Of a stretch of DNA of 64,000 bases, positions 27,259-36,018 are shown piece after piece. Position 1 is the stretch's first letter; each line of letters opens with the position of its first letter. A program made the position numbers and the translations under genes. The stretch comes from JAJDTR01 sp965220415 (lineage in GTDB: Bacteria; Poribacteria; WGA-4E; JAJDTR01), in the NCBI GenBank assembly GCA_965220415.1, contig OZ244829.1:2418001-2482000 (forward strand). The letters run 5' to 3'. The notes beneath the pieces were generated by a model. The model was not told the DNA's origin. It saw only the letters and a program-made list of their open reading frames with translations, and made no database searches.

Positions 27259-27972
27259 CTATATAGCAATCCTTCCAAGATCGAGTACTGTGGCGTATAC
27301 CATCAGCCCAATAATGAGAACCCAACCAGTAACCGCCATAGGCACATGAAATTTCAGGCATCTAGGCGATAATTTCTCCAATAAACACAACACAAGCCTG
27401 CCACCGTCTAGCGGCGGAAGCGGTAGCAGATTGAGAACCGCTAGGTTCAAGCTAAGCATGATAGCAAAATTCAGCCCCTTGATTGTGCTCGTACCTACGA
27501 ACTGCCCACCTTGCGCAACAATACCGACGATACCGGACAACTGTTCGTGTCGAACAAAAAGGGAAGGAATAACACTTACAAACTCATAAAGCGTGCCCAG
27601 TGTCTGCGCAACAGGTTTGATAAAAACACCCGCAAACGTAAAGCCAGACACCATCACATTCAAAACCGCGAAGAGAACTACCGGTATCACTATATTAGCT
27701 AATGGACCGCCAATGGCAAATATAACACGTTTCCGAATAGGGATTTGAAAGAATTCATTCTGATCTTTGACTGCAGGTAGCACATACCCGCCTATCGGAA
27801 TCATGGAAACACAGTATTCGGTTTCTCTGTGCTTGATTCCCCATAATTTAGGTCCCAAACCCACCGAAAACCGAGAAACCGGCATCTTCATCCAGCGTGC
27901 AGCCAGGAAGTGACCCAGTTCATGTAGGAAAATTAAGAAGCCAATTAACCAGACGACAATAAGATAATTCAT
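27259..27972 (-). CDS. Site-2 protease family (M50) membrane metalloprotease, short form
   Basis: A 237-residue inner-membrane protease of the RseP/SpoIVFB family that cuts transmembrane segments. HELGH at residues 17-21 is the zinc motif within the first helix; the C-terminal PPLDGGRLVLCLLEKL provides the third zinc ligand. Four to five hydrophobic helices are visible (NYLIVVWLIGFLIFL; FAIGGPLANIVIPVVLFAVL; FAIMLSLNLAVLNLLPL; AVTGWVLIIGLMVYA). No PDZ domain fits in the roughly 50-residue loop, unlike the 450-residue E. coli RseP. The ATG at 27972 has GAGGA upstream. A substrate, such as an anti-sigma factor, is not visible nearby. Confidence 0.87.
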   Translation of the reverse strand: MNYLIVVWLIGFLIFLHELGHFLAARWMKMPVSRFSVGLGPKLWGIKHRETEYCVSMIPIGGYVLPAVKDQNEFFQIPIRKRVIFAIGGPLANIVIPVVLFAVLNVMVSGFTFAGVFIKPVAQTLGTLYEFVSVIPSLFVRHEQLSGIVGIVAQGGQFVGTSTIKGLNFAIMLSLNLAVLNLLPLPPLDGGRLVLCLLEKLSPRCLKFHVPMAVTGWVLIIGLMVYATVLDLGRIAI

Positions 27973-28126
27973 GATTTCCTCTATCAATGTTAGATTAGAC
28001 TCAGCGTATTTCCTCGGCCGAGTCAGGTAATGTCATTTCATCAAAATGATAGTGCATCGATGGCGCGCATTTCGGAGGAAAGCTATCGCCCTCCCAATCC
28101 GGTCGGTTAATCGATAGGAACTCTTG

Positions 28127-29071
28127 TTAGTCCACCAGTTGCATTGGATCTCCCACAGTTCCCATCAGACTGTACGGCGGGTGCACATTCCAGCGTTTTC
28201 TTGCCCAGGCGACGTTGACCTCCGGGTGCGACTCAAACAGAGAGACGGTATTGACTTCGGGCAAGTGCAATTCAACCAGATCAAGGGTTTCATAAATCAG
28301 CGTTTTGAGGAGATGCCAACCCTCAAGCGGTTCTACTCGGAATACCTGTTTTAACCGACTAGCCAAATCGGGTGGCGACAATTTCATTCCCGCAATCAAC
28401 CGATCGGTCCACTTGTGTTCGGGAGACGGGTAGTAGGTGCGGTTCAGCGCCGCCAACACTTGGAGCATATTCTGTTCAATCCATAGGAAATGTTGGTTGA
28501 GCACAAGGATATCGTCCCGTCCGGCGTACGACTCGGCACAAAACCAAGGACCGAACCATAGGTTTTCCTGAATGATCTTTATTGCCAATTCCATCGGATA
28601 CGCTGCGACTCTCCCCTGCCACGTACGCAGCAGGTCAGACCCATGCAACGGTATGCCGTCCCTGACGGCTGCCATCAACGCCAGATTGTCGAGCGAAGTG
28701 TCGTAGGAATCGAGCACATCCACTAAGCCCTTCTCCATCTCGGCAACTGTCAGATGCTGGGTCGAGACCATCGCGGTACCGCGATAAGTTTTGGCCCGGA
28801 TAGCCGCCTCGTCGAGCGCGTAAAGTTCATTCCTTGGCGATTCATCGAACGTCAACAGTTTCCCGCCAACGCTTTCGACTGCACTTTTACGTTCCGTCAC
28901 CGTGGGAGGGTCGGACCAAAAAACCCCGATCTCCAGATCCGAATAACGGTCGGCATAGCCGCGAGAGACGGAGCCGCCGACCATGACCACCTTGATACTT
29001 GGATTATCGATATAAGTCGAGACAATCTGCTCCGCCAGAGCGAGCCCACCCTTGCTAATCACGCTTACCAT
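28127..29071 (-). CDS. Nucleotidyltransferase-domain protein
   Basis: A 314-residue protein with an N-terminal pol-beta-type nucleotidyltransferase fold: GGSVSRGYADRYSDLEIGVFW at residues 32-52 gives the GSxxRG loop and the SDLE metal-binding carboxylates; a third carboxylate may lie near LLTFDESPRNELYALDE. The helical C-terminal 200 residues (FLWIEQNMLQVLAALNR; LASRLKQVFRV) look like the substrate-binding half of aminoglycoside-type nucleotidyltransferases. ATG at 29071 with GGAGGA. It is longer than MNT antitoxins and has no HEPN partner, so a stand-alone enzyme is more likely. Substrate unknown. Confidence 0.75.
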   Translation of the reverse strand: MVSVISKGGLALAEQIVSTYIDNPSIKVVMVGGSVSRGYADRYSDLEIGVFWSDPPTVTERKSAVESVGGKLLTFDESPRNELYALDEAAIRAKTYRGTAMVSTQHLTVAEMEKGLVDVLDSYDTSLDNLALMAAVRDGIPLHGSDLLRTWQGRVAAYPMELAIKIIQENLWFGPWFCAESYAGRDDILVLNQHFLWIEQNMLQVLAALNRTYYPSPEHKWTDRLIAGMKLSPPDLASRLKQVFRVEPLEGWHLLKTLIYETLDLVELHLPEVNTVSLFESHPEVNVAWARKRWNVHPPYSLMGTVGDPMQLVD

Positions 29072-29255
29072 TGTTCCTCCACCTGATGCATCCGTTGATA
29101 TGTGTAATGATGAGAAAATCACCGCCGAATCATTCAGTTTAACACAATTTCGGATGCACTCTCTCTAGATATGGCTGTAGGTTGGGTTGAGCGCCGCCAA
29201 ACGAAACTCTTTTTGGTATCTCTTGGAAACGGTGAAGGGATCTAATAATTACGAG

Positions 29256-30119
29256 TTAATCAAACGGATAGTTTTCGGCAGGCGCGTTGAGTTCGCGCGT
29301 GAACGTTTCCAATTGGAAACACCTGCTTCCGGTCAGCACGGGGTGATATTCTTCGGGGATGGTCTTCAAAAATTCCTCGTTCGGTTCGTACCCTTGATGC
29401 GCTTGGAACATCGAGGGCCAGTACCCGCCAAGAATAAAGACACGCTCTTTGCCCGATGTGCATATTCCGCCGGAATGCAGGAGGGATTCGAAAAACAGGA
29501 GCGTCGATCCCGCCGGGGCAACCACATGATGAATCAGATTGTCGGGATCTTGCAGCGCCACTTCGATGATCTCATGCCGTTCGATTCCGCCCAGCTTGTG
29601 GCTTCCCACAATAACAGCCGTGCCGCCGTCCTCCTCGCCCAAGTCCGTCAAATTGGAGAGCGTTTTGATAAACGGGCAATGGTACAGACCGTGCGTCGTG
29701 CGGCCAAATTCGGCGTGCCAGCCGCCGTGGAATCCGTAGCCCTGCCGCTCCATCTTGTCCGGTGGATATCGAACGATATGCGCGTCGGATTGCAGCAGCC
29801 GCACGTGCGTGCCAACGATTTCTTGGGCAAGACCCACCAAGTACGGATCGGTCAAGTATTCAAAGAAACATTCAGCAATGTGTGGGAGATTATCGATGCG
29901 AAAATAATTCGGATCGATTTTGCTGTGTGCATTCGCGACAAGCCCGTATGGATATTCGCCGGTTTTGCGAAAGAAGGCCTCAATCTCATAGATTTTGTCG
30001 AGTAGTGTAGCAACGCGTTCTTCCGACAACGTATTTTCAATGATGACGTAGCCGTACACCTCAAGATGCAGACGTTGGGCGGGGGTTAAAGCCGGGAACG
30101 GTTTTCGGAAGTCTTGCAT
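29256..30119 (-). CDS. Phytanoyl-CoA dioxygenase-like Fe(II)/2-oxoglutarate oxygenase, HxE variant
   Basis: A 287-residue double-stranded beta-helix oxygenase of the PhyH family. The iron site reads GWHAE (His135, Glu137) in place of the usual H-x-D, with the distal His215 (ESLLHSGG) and a 2-oxoglutarate-binding Arg about 11 residues later (GKERVFILGGYWP). Start chosen at ATG 30119 with GAGGA 6 nt upstream, not the frame extension to 30293. Lies downstream of an esterase-like gene and may act with it on ester- or glycan-derived compounds; the substrate cannot be read. Confidence 0.85.
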   Translation of the reverse strand: MQDFRKPFPALTPAQRLHLEVYGYVIIENTLSEERVATLLDKIYEIEAFFRKTGEYPYGLVANAHSKIDPNYFRIDNLPHIAECFFEYLTDPYLVGLAQEIVGTHVRLLQSDAHIVRYPPDKMERQGYGFHGGWHAEFGRTTHGLYHCPFIKTLSNLTDLGEEDGGTAVIVGSHKLGGIERHEIIEVALQDPDNLIHHVVAPAGSTLLFFESLLHSGGICTSGKERVFILGGYWPSMFQAHQGYEPNEEFLKTIPEEYHPVLTGSRCFQLETFTRELNAPAENYPFD

Positions 30120-30241
30120 AGTAGGTCCTCTTGGTGCGAATTGTGAGTTGGTTGGACTATTCGCAACGCAACCGCGCAATTCGGATGTAAGTATCGGTAA
30201 CGGGACGCGCCATGTCGCTGTGCTCTGCTTGGTCGGGCGTT

Positions 30242-31255
30242 TCAAATCCCGAAATGCTTCTTGAGGAAAGGCAGAGTTTTTCGGTTGCTCCATGCGTGCG
30301 GCCCGTCAAAGAAATCTCTTTCCAAGTCCCGGTGAGCGTCGAGAAGATTGTATACCGGCTCCAAGTCCGAATACGCTCGCCGCGTGCCATCGATCGGGAA
30401 AATGGGATCTTTTGTGCCGCTGATGACGAGGAGTGGACGAGGCGCAATCAGGGCGGCAACCTCCCGCATCTCACCCCATTCCATGATGCCCGGCACGCAG
30501 TTGCATATACAGTGTTGTATGGAGAAAATGGAGTCGGCAAAGGTGCAGTAGTATCCGCCGACCATGGCGAGCTTGACTCTAGGCTCTAGCGCCGCCCAGA
30601 ACAGAGCGATTGTACCGCCGCCCGACAAACCCGCCACCCCGACGCGAGACGGGTCGACGGCTTCCAGCGTTTGCACGTAATCGACGAGACGCGAGGCGTC
30701 CCAGCATCGCAAACCGATGGGAGTCATTCCGGTGAGAAAGCTGTTCATTGTCAACCGCTGACAGCCTTTCCCCGAATGCCCCGCGCTCTGTGACGTCTCG
30801 TTCCAACCGCGCTGCACGGGAGCGATGGTCACGTATCCGTTTTCGGCAAAGTACGGAGCGAAGTCAAGGTCAAGTTTCTTGGACTTTGCCAACTGTTCTT
30901 CGTTTCCCTCGCGAATGTATGGATATATCCCGCTGTGTCCGTGCAAGCAAACCACGGCGGGCGCCTTGTCGCGCCGGGGTTTCGGCAGAAAAAGGTAGGT
31001 CGGCACCCAATAGTCTTCCTCGGAGCGGATATAGAGTTTACGACGCGTGAACCCCTCCGTCTCCAATTCTTCGACGCATTCAACCTGGAGAGGCGCACTG
31101 GGTGGTGTGTGTCCCAAGAGCGCCCGCAACCGCCGCGCAAATCGCCGCCGCCACGCCCGATGCTCGTCAACGGAGGTCGCCGTCCACGCCGCCTTGGGTG
31201 CTAACGACGGCTTCTGCCCCCTGAAGTTCTGCAGGAAGTCGCTGTTGCGTGTGAT
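30242..31255 (-). CDS. Alpha/beta hydrolase (acetyl-xylan-esterase-like) with apparent AUC start
   Basis: A 337-residue esterase-type hydrolase. Catalytic triad candidates: the nucleophile Ser in GLSGGGTIALFWAA, the acid Asp in SGTKDPIFP and the His in GPHAWSNRKTLPF. An N-terminal 100-residue extension precedes the core starting at PAVVCLHGHSGI, as in acetyl-xylan or cephalosporin esterase-like hydrolases. No ATG, GTG or TTG sits near a ribosome-binding site at the N-terminus. GGAGGA at 31263-31268 is 7 nt upstream of an ATC codon at 31253-31255, so I place the start there. A frame extension to an ATG at 31402 runs through a repeat element and is unlikely. The substrate is unknown; context suggests glycan-ester removal. 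Confidence 0.8.
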   Translation of the reverse strand: MTRNSDFLQNFRGQKPSLAPKAAWTATSVDEHRAWRRRFARRLRALLGHTPPSAPLQVECVEELETEGFTRRKLYIRSEEDYWVPTYLFLPKPRRDKAPAVVCLHGHSGIYPYIREGNEEQLAKSKKLDLDFAPYFAENGYVTIAPVQRGWNETSQSAGHSGKGCQRLTMNSFLTGMTPIGLRCWDASRLVDYVQTLEAVDPSRVGVAGLSGGGTIALFWAALEPRVKLAMVGGYYCTFADSIFSIQHCICNCVPGIMEWGEMREVAALIAPRPLLVISGTKDPIFPIDGTRRAYSDLEPVYNLLDAHRDLERDFFDGPHAWSNRKTLPFLKKHFGI

Positions 31256-31318
31256 GTTAGATTCCTCCGTGGTTGTAGTTACGAGGTGAAGTTTGCGGTG
31301 TATTGTCGGAAATCGGAA

Positions 31319-31396
31319 CGGATCTCTATCGATCAAGTGAGTGAATAGCGAACGCGATAGCCCATCCTGCTCGTTATTCAGTCGCCTGATCGCAGT
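31319..31396. repeat. GATC-family repeat copies
   Basis: GATCTCTATCGATCAAGTGAG followed by GAATAGCGAACGCGATAGC, then CTCGTTATTCAGTCGCCTGATCGC: an inverted pair of units between the hydrolase and PhyH genes. The following CACTATGCGCTAGCCACTGAACACTG resembles stretches near 1670 and 53295. Confidence 0.6.
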
Positions 31397-31450
31397 GCGC
31401 ACCCCACAGACTAACCACTATGCGCTAGCCACTGAACACTGACGTTAGGC

Positions 31451-32248
31451 TTATACCCGACCGGGAAAGGATCTGCCCCTCACCGACTTGAACGGCGGCA
31501 CCTTCGGCGCGTCCGTCACCGATTCATCCATCCAGGAGGACGCGCGCATGTAGTGTATCGCGTAGCCGCGGCGTCGCTCGCCCGATAGGTTGGCGTTGCT
31601 CATGTGCAGCGTAAGACTGTGGTGGAAACTGATGCTGCCGGGCGTGAGCGGCGCCGGTACGATGGGCCACTGCTCCCCTCCCAAGTCGTCCAAAAATACT
31701 TTCAACCGATCGCCCCGCACCATGCCCCAGCGATGCGTTCCCGGGAGAAAGTTCAAACAACCGTTCTCCTCCGTGGCATGGTCAAGGGCGGTCCACGCGC
31801 TCACCAGATCCATGGGAAAGATATCGCGCCATGAGGCGGAATCCTGGTGCCACTGCTGCGCGGAGCCGACCCCTTTGGGCGCTTTCATGAAGAACTGATC
31901 GGCGTACATCTTGATGTCATCTGTACCGAGCAGGTCGGCGATGATGTCCACAACCTTCGGATTGGTGACATGACTCCACATTACGTCATCGTACACCGCC
32001 AAGTTATATAGCTTGCGCACCGACAACACTTGGTTTTCGATGGGTTTTCCGCTTTGGGCAACCGCCGGTTCAATCTGAATGCTGGTGCTCGGGATGTTTT
32101 TGGCTTCACCGGCGGCGATAACGTCGGAATGCGCGGCGATAGTTTCCACTTCCTCAGGTGTCAGAACATTCTCGACCGTTAGAAAACCGTTGAGTTTGAA
32201 TTGCGCCACCTGCTCCTCCGTCAGGCTGCGCAACTGTTGCTTAGACAT
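31451..32248 (-). CDS. Phytanoyl-CoA dioxygenase family protein
   Basis: A 265-residue Fe(II)/2-oxoglutarate oxygenase. The canonical iron motif WHQD (His134, Asp136) in SAQQWHQDSASWRDIFPMD, distal His215 in SLTLHMSNANLSGERRRGYA with the co-substrate Arg close after it. ENGCLNFLPGTHRWG is the usual PhyH segment after the first ligands. AAAGGAG precedes the ATG. About 200 bp upstream of the hydrolase gene on the same strand, so the three genes (this one, hydrolase, HxE-type PhyH) may form one transcription unit. Confidence 0.92.
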   Translation of the reverse strand: MSKQQLRSLTEEQVAQFKLNGFLTVENVLTPEEVETIAAHSDVIAAGEAKNIPSTSIQIEPAVAQSGKPIENQVLSVRKLYNLAVYDDVMWSHVTNPKVVDIIADLLGTDDIKMYADQFFMKAPKGVGSAQQWHQDSASWRDIFPMDLVSAWTALDHATEENGCLNFLPGTHRWGMVRGDRLKVFLDDLGGEQWPIVPAPLTPGSISFHHSLTLHMSNANLSGERRRGYAIHYMRASSWMDESVTDAPKVPPFKSVRGRSFPGRV

Positions 32249-32803
32249 AGATTACAGGCTCCTTTGTTCAAAATCCGTGTGGTTTGGGGAATATAAAGTA
32301 TATCACATCTACCGTCCAAACCTCAATTCACAAGGTTCTTGTGACGACGCAATCACATCTATAATCTCTCAACCGCGCGCGATAAATGCAACCGTGACAA
32401 CAATGTTTGACTTGATGTGTTTCGTGTCGCAGGGCGCCAGCGGCGCAACAAGTGTGTAGAATCAGAGGATATTATCATCTCCATGTCCCAGCGGGGATCA
32501 AGCGAGAGAATCACGAGTGGGATGGGGTTTAGGATGTCTATCGCCTTCGCTATGAAGATCTCTATCCAGTGTCGCCCCTCCGGGGCTTTAGTGTGCGAGC
32601 AACCGGCGCTACTATACACCTTTCGCACCTCTGGTGCTTTCGATGTGTGGTGAATCCGTGTTACTGTACACCGTGACACCCTCATCTTCGATTATCAAAT
32701 CATCCATTCCCTTCTTCTCTTTGCATCCTCATCATTGCGCTTCCGCTTTGGTGAGATAGACTGGAGGTTGAGTTAAACATTGTGAACGCCAATGCCAAGC
32801 AGC
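32249..32803. other. Intergenic region, no gene
   Basis: Contains GGGCGCCAGCGGCGC (about 32430), a degraded GATC-type segment near 32535-32572, and CGCCCCTCCGGGGCTTTA (about 32573), a palindromic GC stretch that recurs near 8715, 13515, 27067 and 45260 next to GATC copies. No convincing coding frame. Confidence 0.45.
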
Positions 32804-33868
32804 TTAACCGCGCATACTCTCCGCCTTGGCGTCAATCTCCTCCAGTTTCAACCGCACACTCACCACGGACTGCTTCTCGGGTCCGGGTCTGTACTTGACA
32901 TAGGTCGTCACGACAAGTGTGTCGTCTGGGAGAAGTTCCACACCGGGGTAGCCGGTGTCATGCATTTTCACGGTGTCGTAGCTGTGCAGCAGCTTGAGGC
33001 GATACTGCCCGGCTCGACAGTTTCGAATATCGTCGTAGGTTCCCACCCACGCCACGAAGTGCCCCCAGGTCGGGCTGTGCAGCGTCCTATCGCGGAATGC
33101 CATCAGGATGCGTCCATCCGAGGAGTAGCGCGGTTGGTGGCGGTTGCCGGTCATCGTGCGGTCAAGCTCGACCGGATCGGTCCAGGTTTCGCCTTCGTCG
33201 GTGCTGAACACGGCAAGAGAGCGGCATTTCATGGTGCTACTGACCCGCAGCACACAGGCGATTTCCTTCCCGTCAGGGGATCGGATAAACGCCGGTTCGC
33301 ACGGTTTCGAATCGGGAAACTTCCCGCCGCTCTCAACCAAAACCCGCTCGGGCGACCACGTCAAGCCGCCATCGTCGGAGAAGCTTATGAGCGTCGGACC
33401 CTCCCGACTCCATCCGCCCATCAAGCGGTTCCCGGAGATTTCGATGATGGTGGTGAAGGGCATCTCGGTTTTCAGTCCGTTTTCCTCGAACGGCGTCCAG
33501 GTCTCACCGCGGTCAAGCGACACCGACTGACGCATGTTTCCCAAACCCTCAAAAACAAACAGGCGTTCCACGCCGTCCGGTCCGACAAATCGGAAGATCG
33601 CCGGGCAGTTGGTAGCCGTCTTCCAGTTCTCCGGGACGGGCAATGGATCCGACCAAGTCAGACCGGCATCGTCGCTGCGCTGGAGCACCGCGGAAGGACC
33701 GCCGTGCCCCAACGGATAGACGCAGAACATCGTTTTTTGGTCCGGCATCAGTAGCGTCGTGGGGTGCCCCTTGTAGCTTTCCGGCGTGCCTTGGGCGATG
33801 ATCACGTGGCGGTGCGTCTCGTCGCACAGGTCGATCATTGGGATGTTAAAAGGTATCGATTCTGACAT
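32804..33868 (-). CDS. Sialidase-like six-bladed propeller (BNR/Asp-box), tandem copy A
   Basis: A 354-residue exo-sialidase-fold protein. Four Asp-box motifs are visible: SDDAGLTWSDP, SLDRGETWTPF, SDDGGLTWSPE and STDEGETWTDP. Sialidase arginines could be among R-H/RDRT, RHQPR and R-D in the sequence, but the triad is not assigned. No signal peptide, so it is probably cytosolic or uses another export path. The start follows GGAG by 7 nt. It and copy B are nearly identical over the whole protein, with differences such as HDQEKKHDTG in B versus YDTVKMHDTG here. Enzymatic sialidase activity is only a fold-based possibility; many such proteins act on other acidic sugars. Confidence 0.82.
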   Translation of the reverse strand: MSESIPFNIPMIDLCDETHRHVIIAQGTPESYKGHPTTLLMPDQKTMFCVYPLGHGGPSAVLQRSDDAGLTWSDPLPVPENWKTATNCPAIFRFVGPDGVERLFVFEGLGNMRQSVSLDRGETWTPFEENGLKTEMPFTTIIEISGNRLMGGWSREGPTLISFSDDGGLTWSPERVLVESGGKFPDSKPCEPAFIRSPDGKEIACVLRVSSTMKCRSLAVFSTDEGETWTDPVELDRTMTGNRHQPRYSSDGRILMAFRDRTLHSPTWGHFVAWVGTYDDIRNCRAGQYRLKLLHSYDTVKMHDTGYPGVELLPDDTLVVTTYVKYRPGPEKQSVVSVRLKLEEIDAKAESMRG

Positions 33869-34635
33869 TATTCACTCCGTTGGGATTTACGAAACTGAAC
33901 GTCTCGCAATGGCGATGCGTAATGCGTATCACGTAATGGGGAAGATTTGCGTGAGTCCTGTCCTTTTGGATTCATGAAATTCGGTTGTTCGTGGCAATAT
34001 TCCATTATCCGCGCATTCTGCCTAATCCGTTAGATTTTGGAATCCGCAAACTAACAGTGGGACCTTCTATCGCACAGGATTTACTATGGGAGCTCTACCG
34101 CATTCGCTATTCACTCGCTTGATTCCCGCATACAGGGTTTCGCGTGAAGGGAAACAGTTGTCAAAATAGACTATGGAAAGCACTATATGCACTGTTATTT
34201 AAGCAAGATGGTATAACTTCTCAGCGATATTTCGTAGGTCGGGTTGAACGGAAACGAACAACAAACCCCTAAACCTTCGCGTACGTTCCGGTGCTTGATG
34301 GCGCTCATAGCCTCACCAAGCATAGAGAAAACCGACAGATACGCTACTCGGGAAATACGGTGTTGGGATTCACTTTGTCTATCCACAGGCGGATGTTGTT
34401 GTAAGTCAGATTCTCCCTCCGCTTTGGCACGAATTCGTGTTTGACCGTTCGACCCAACCCACAGAACCGCGTTACCGCAAACCGAGGGCCGCGATTCGGA
34501 GAAGATCTCTATCGCACTCACTCTTCATTCGCTTGATCTCCTACAGCAAATTAGAGATACGAGTTAGGCGGCAATTCTAAACCGACTCCAAGATTTTGCT
34601 TTGAAACGGGGGTTGATTATGGTCTTTCCCATGGT
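33869..34635. repeat. Spacer between tandem sialidase-like genes
   Basis: The first about 165 bp (33869-34030) match 35704-35865, the equivalent region upstream of copy B, so the duplication included the 5' leader. GATC-family copies at 34084-34126 and 34501-34543. GTAGGTCGGGTTGAACGG (34233) pairs with an inverse arm GACCCAACCCAC (about 34447). No gene. Confidence 0.65.
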
Positions 34636-35703
34636 TTAACCGCGCATGCTCTCCGCCTTGGCGTCAATCTCCTCCAGCTTAAGCCGCACACTGACCACCG
34701 ACTGCTTCTCGGGCCCCGGTCTGTACTTGACATACGTCGTCGCAACTAGCGTGTCGTCCGGCAAGAGTTCCACCCCGGCATAGCCGGTGTCGTGCTTCTT
34801 CTCCTGATCGTGACTGCTGTGCAACAGTTTGATGCGGTACTGACCCGCGCGACAGTTGCGAATATCGTCGTAGGTTCCCACCCAGCCCACGTAGTGCCCC
34901 CAGGTCGGGCTGTGCAGCGTCCTATCCCGGAAGGTGATGAGGAGGCGTCCGTCCGACGAGTAGCGCGGTTGGTGGCGGTCGCCGGTCATTGTGCGGTCAA
35001 GCTCCACCGGATCTGTCCAAGTTTCCCCTTCGTCGGTGCTGAACACGACGAGAGATCGGCATTTCATGGTGCTACTGACCCGCAGCACACAGGCAATTTC
35101 CTTCCCGTCGGGGGAACGGATAAACGCCGGCTCGCACGGTCTTGAATCCGGGAACTTCCCGCCGCTCTCAACCAGCACCCGTTCGGGGGACCATGTCAAG
35201 CCGCCATCGTCGGAGAAGCTGATAAGCGTCGATGGCTTCCGGCTCCATCCACCCATCAAGCGGTTCCCGGAGATTTCGATAATGGTGGTGAAGGGCATTG
35301 CGGTTTTCAGTCCGTTCTCCTCGAACGGCGTCCACGTCTCACCGCGGTCAAGAGACACGGATTGGCGCATCTTTCCCAAACCCTCAAACACAAACAGCCG
35401 TTCCACGCCATCCGGTCCGACAAATCGGAAGAGCGCCGGGCAGTTGGTAGCCGTCTTCCAGTTCTCCGGGACGGGCAATGGATCCGACCATGTCAGACCG
35501 GCATCATCGCTGCGTTGAAGAACCGCGGAAGGTCCGCCGTGCCCCAACGGATAGACGCAGAACATCGTTTTCTGGTCCGGCATCAGGAGCGTCGTGGGGT
35601 GTCCCTTGTAGCTTTCCGGCGTGCCTTGGGCGATGATTACGTGGCGGTGCGTCTCGTCGCATAAGTCAATCATTGGAATATTAAAAGGTATAGCTTCTGA
35701 CAT
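34636..35703 (-). CDS. Sialidase-like six-bladed propeller (BNR/Asp-box), tandem copy B
   Basis: A 355-residue near-identical paralogue of copy A. The Asp-boxes are the same, as are PFNIPMIDLCDETHRHVIIA and the terminal KLEEIDAKAESMRG. One extra residue lies near the KLLHSSHDQEKKHDTG loop. The start has AAGGAG. Retention of two very similar copies, with matched 5' leaders, points to a recent duplication; different loops may tune substrate binding. Followed downstream by copy A and preceded by a GH32/43-like gene. Confidence 0.82.
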   Translation of the reverse strand: MSEAIPFNIPMIDLCDETHRHVIIAQGTPESYKGHPTTLLMPDQKTMFCVYPLGHGGPSAVLQRSDDAGLTWSDPLPVPENWKTATNCPALFRFVGPDGVERLFVFEGLGKMRQSVSLDRGETWTPFEENGLKTAMPFTTIIEISGNRLMGGWSRKPSTLISFSDDGGLTWSPERVLVESGGKFPDSRPCEPAFIRSPDGKEIACVLRVSSTMKCRSLVVFSTDEGETWTDPVELDRTMTGDRHQPRYSSDGRLLITFRDRTLHSPTWGHYVGWVGTYDDIRNCRAGQYRIKLLHSSHDQEKKHDTGYAGVELLPDDTLVATTYVKYRPGPEKQSVVSVRLKLEEIDAKAESMRG

Positions 35704-36018
35704 AATTCACTCCTTTGGGATTCACGAAACTGAACGTCTCGCAACGGTGATGCGTAATACGTATTACATAATGGGGAAGATTTGCGTAAGTACTATCCGA
35801 TTGGATTCATGAAATTCGGTTGTTCGTGGCAATATTCCATCATCAGCGCATTCTGCCTAATCCGTTTAATCGGTGATTCAGACAATATCACCCGAGCAAA
35901 TGACAATTTCGCATTTTTGTGGGTAATGGCGATATTTTGTACCACAATCTGTTAGATTGTGGAATCCGCAAACTAACAGTTTGCGGTACAGGGGACGTCC
36001 GTTTTTCCAGCAAACTAA
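35704..36018. repeat. 5' leader of copy B, duplicated from copy A region
   Basis: 35704-35865 matches 33869-34030 (shared GGAAGATTTGCGTRAGT, TTGGATTCATGAAATTCGG, TTGTTCGTGGCAATATTCCA). The rest contains TTTGTACCACAATCTGTTAG-type inverted stretches around AACTAACAGTTTGCGG (35968), probably another small palindrome. No gene. Confidence 0.6.

Noticed and set aside
28127..29071. MNT antitoxin of a HEPN-MNT pair
   Set aside because: It is 314 residues with a large C-terminal helical domain and has no adjacent HEPN gene; an independent nucleotidyltransferase is more likely.
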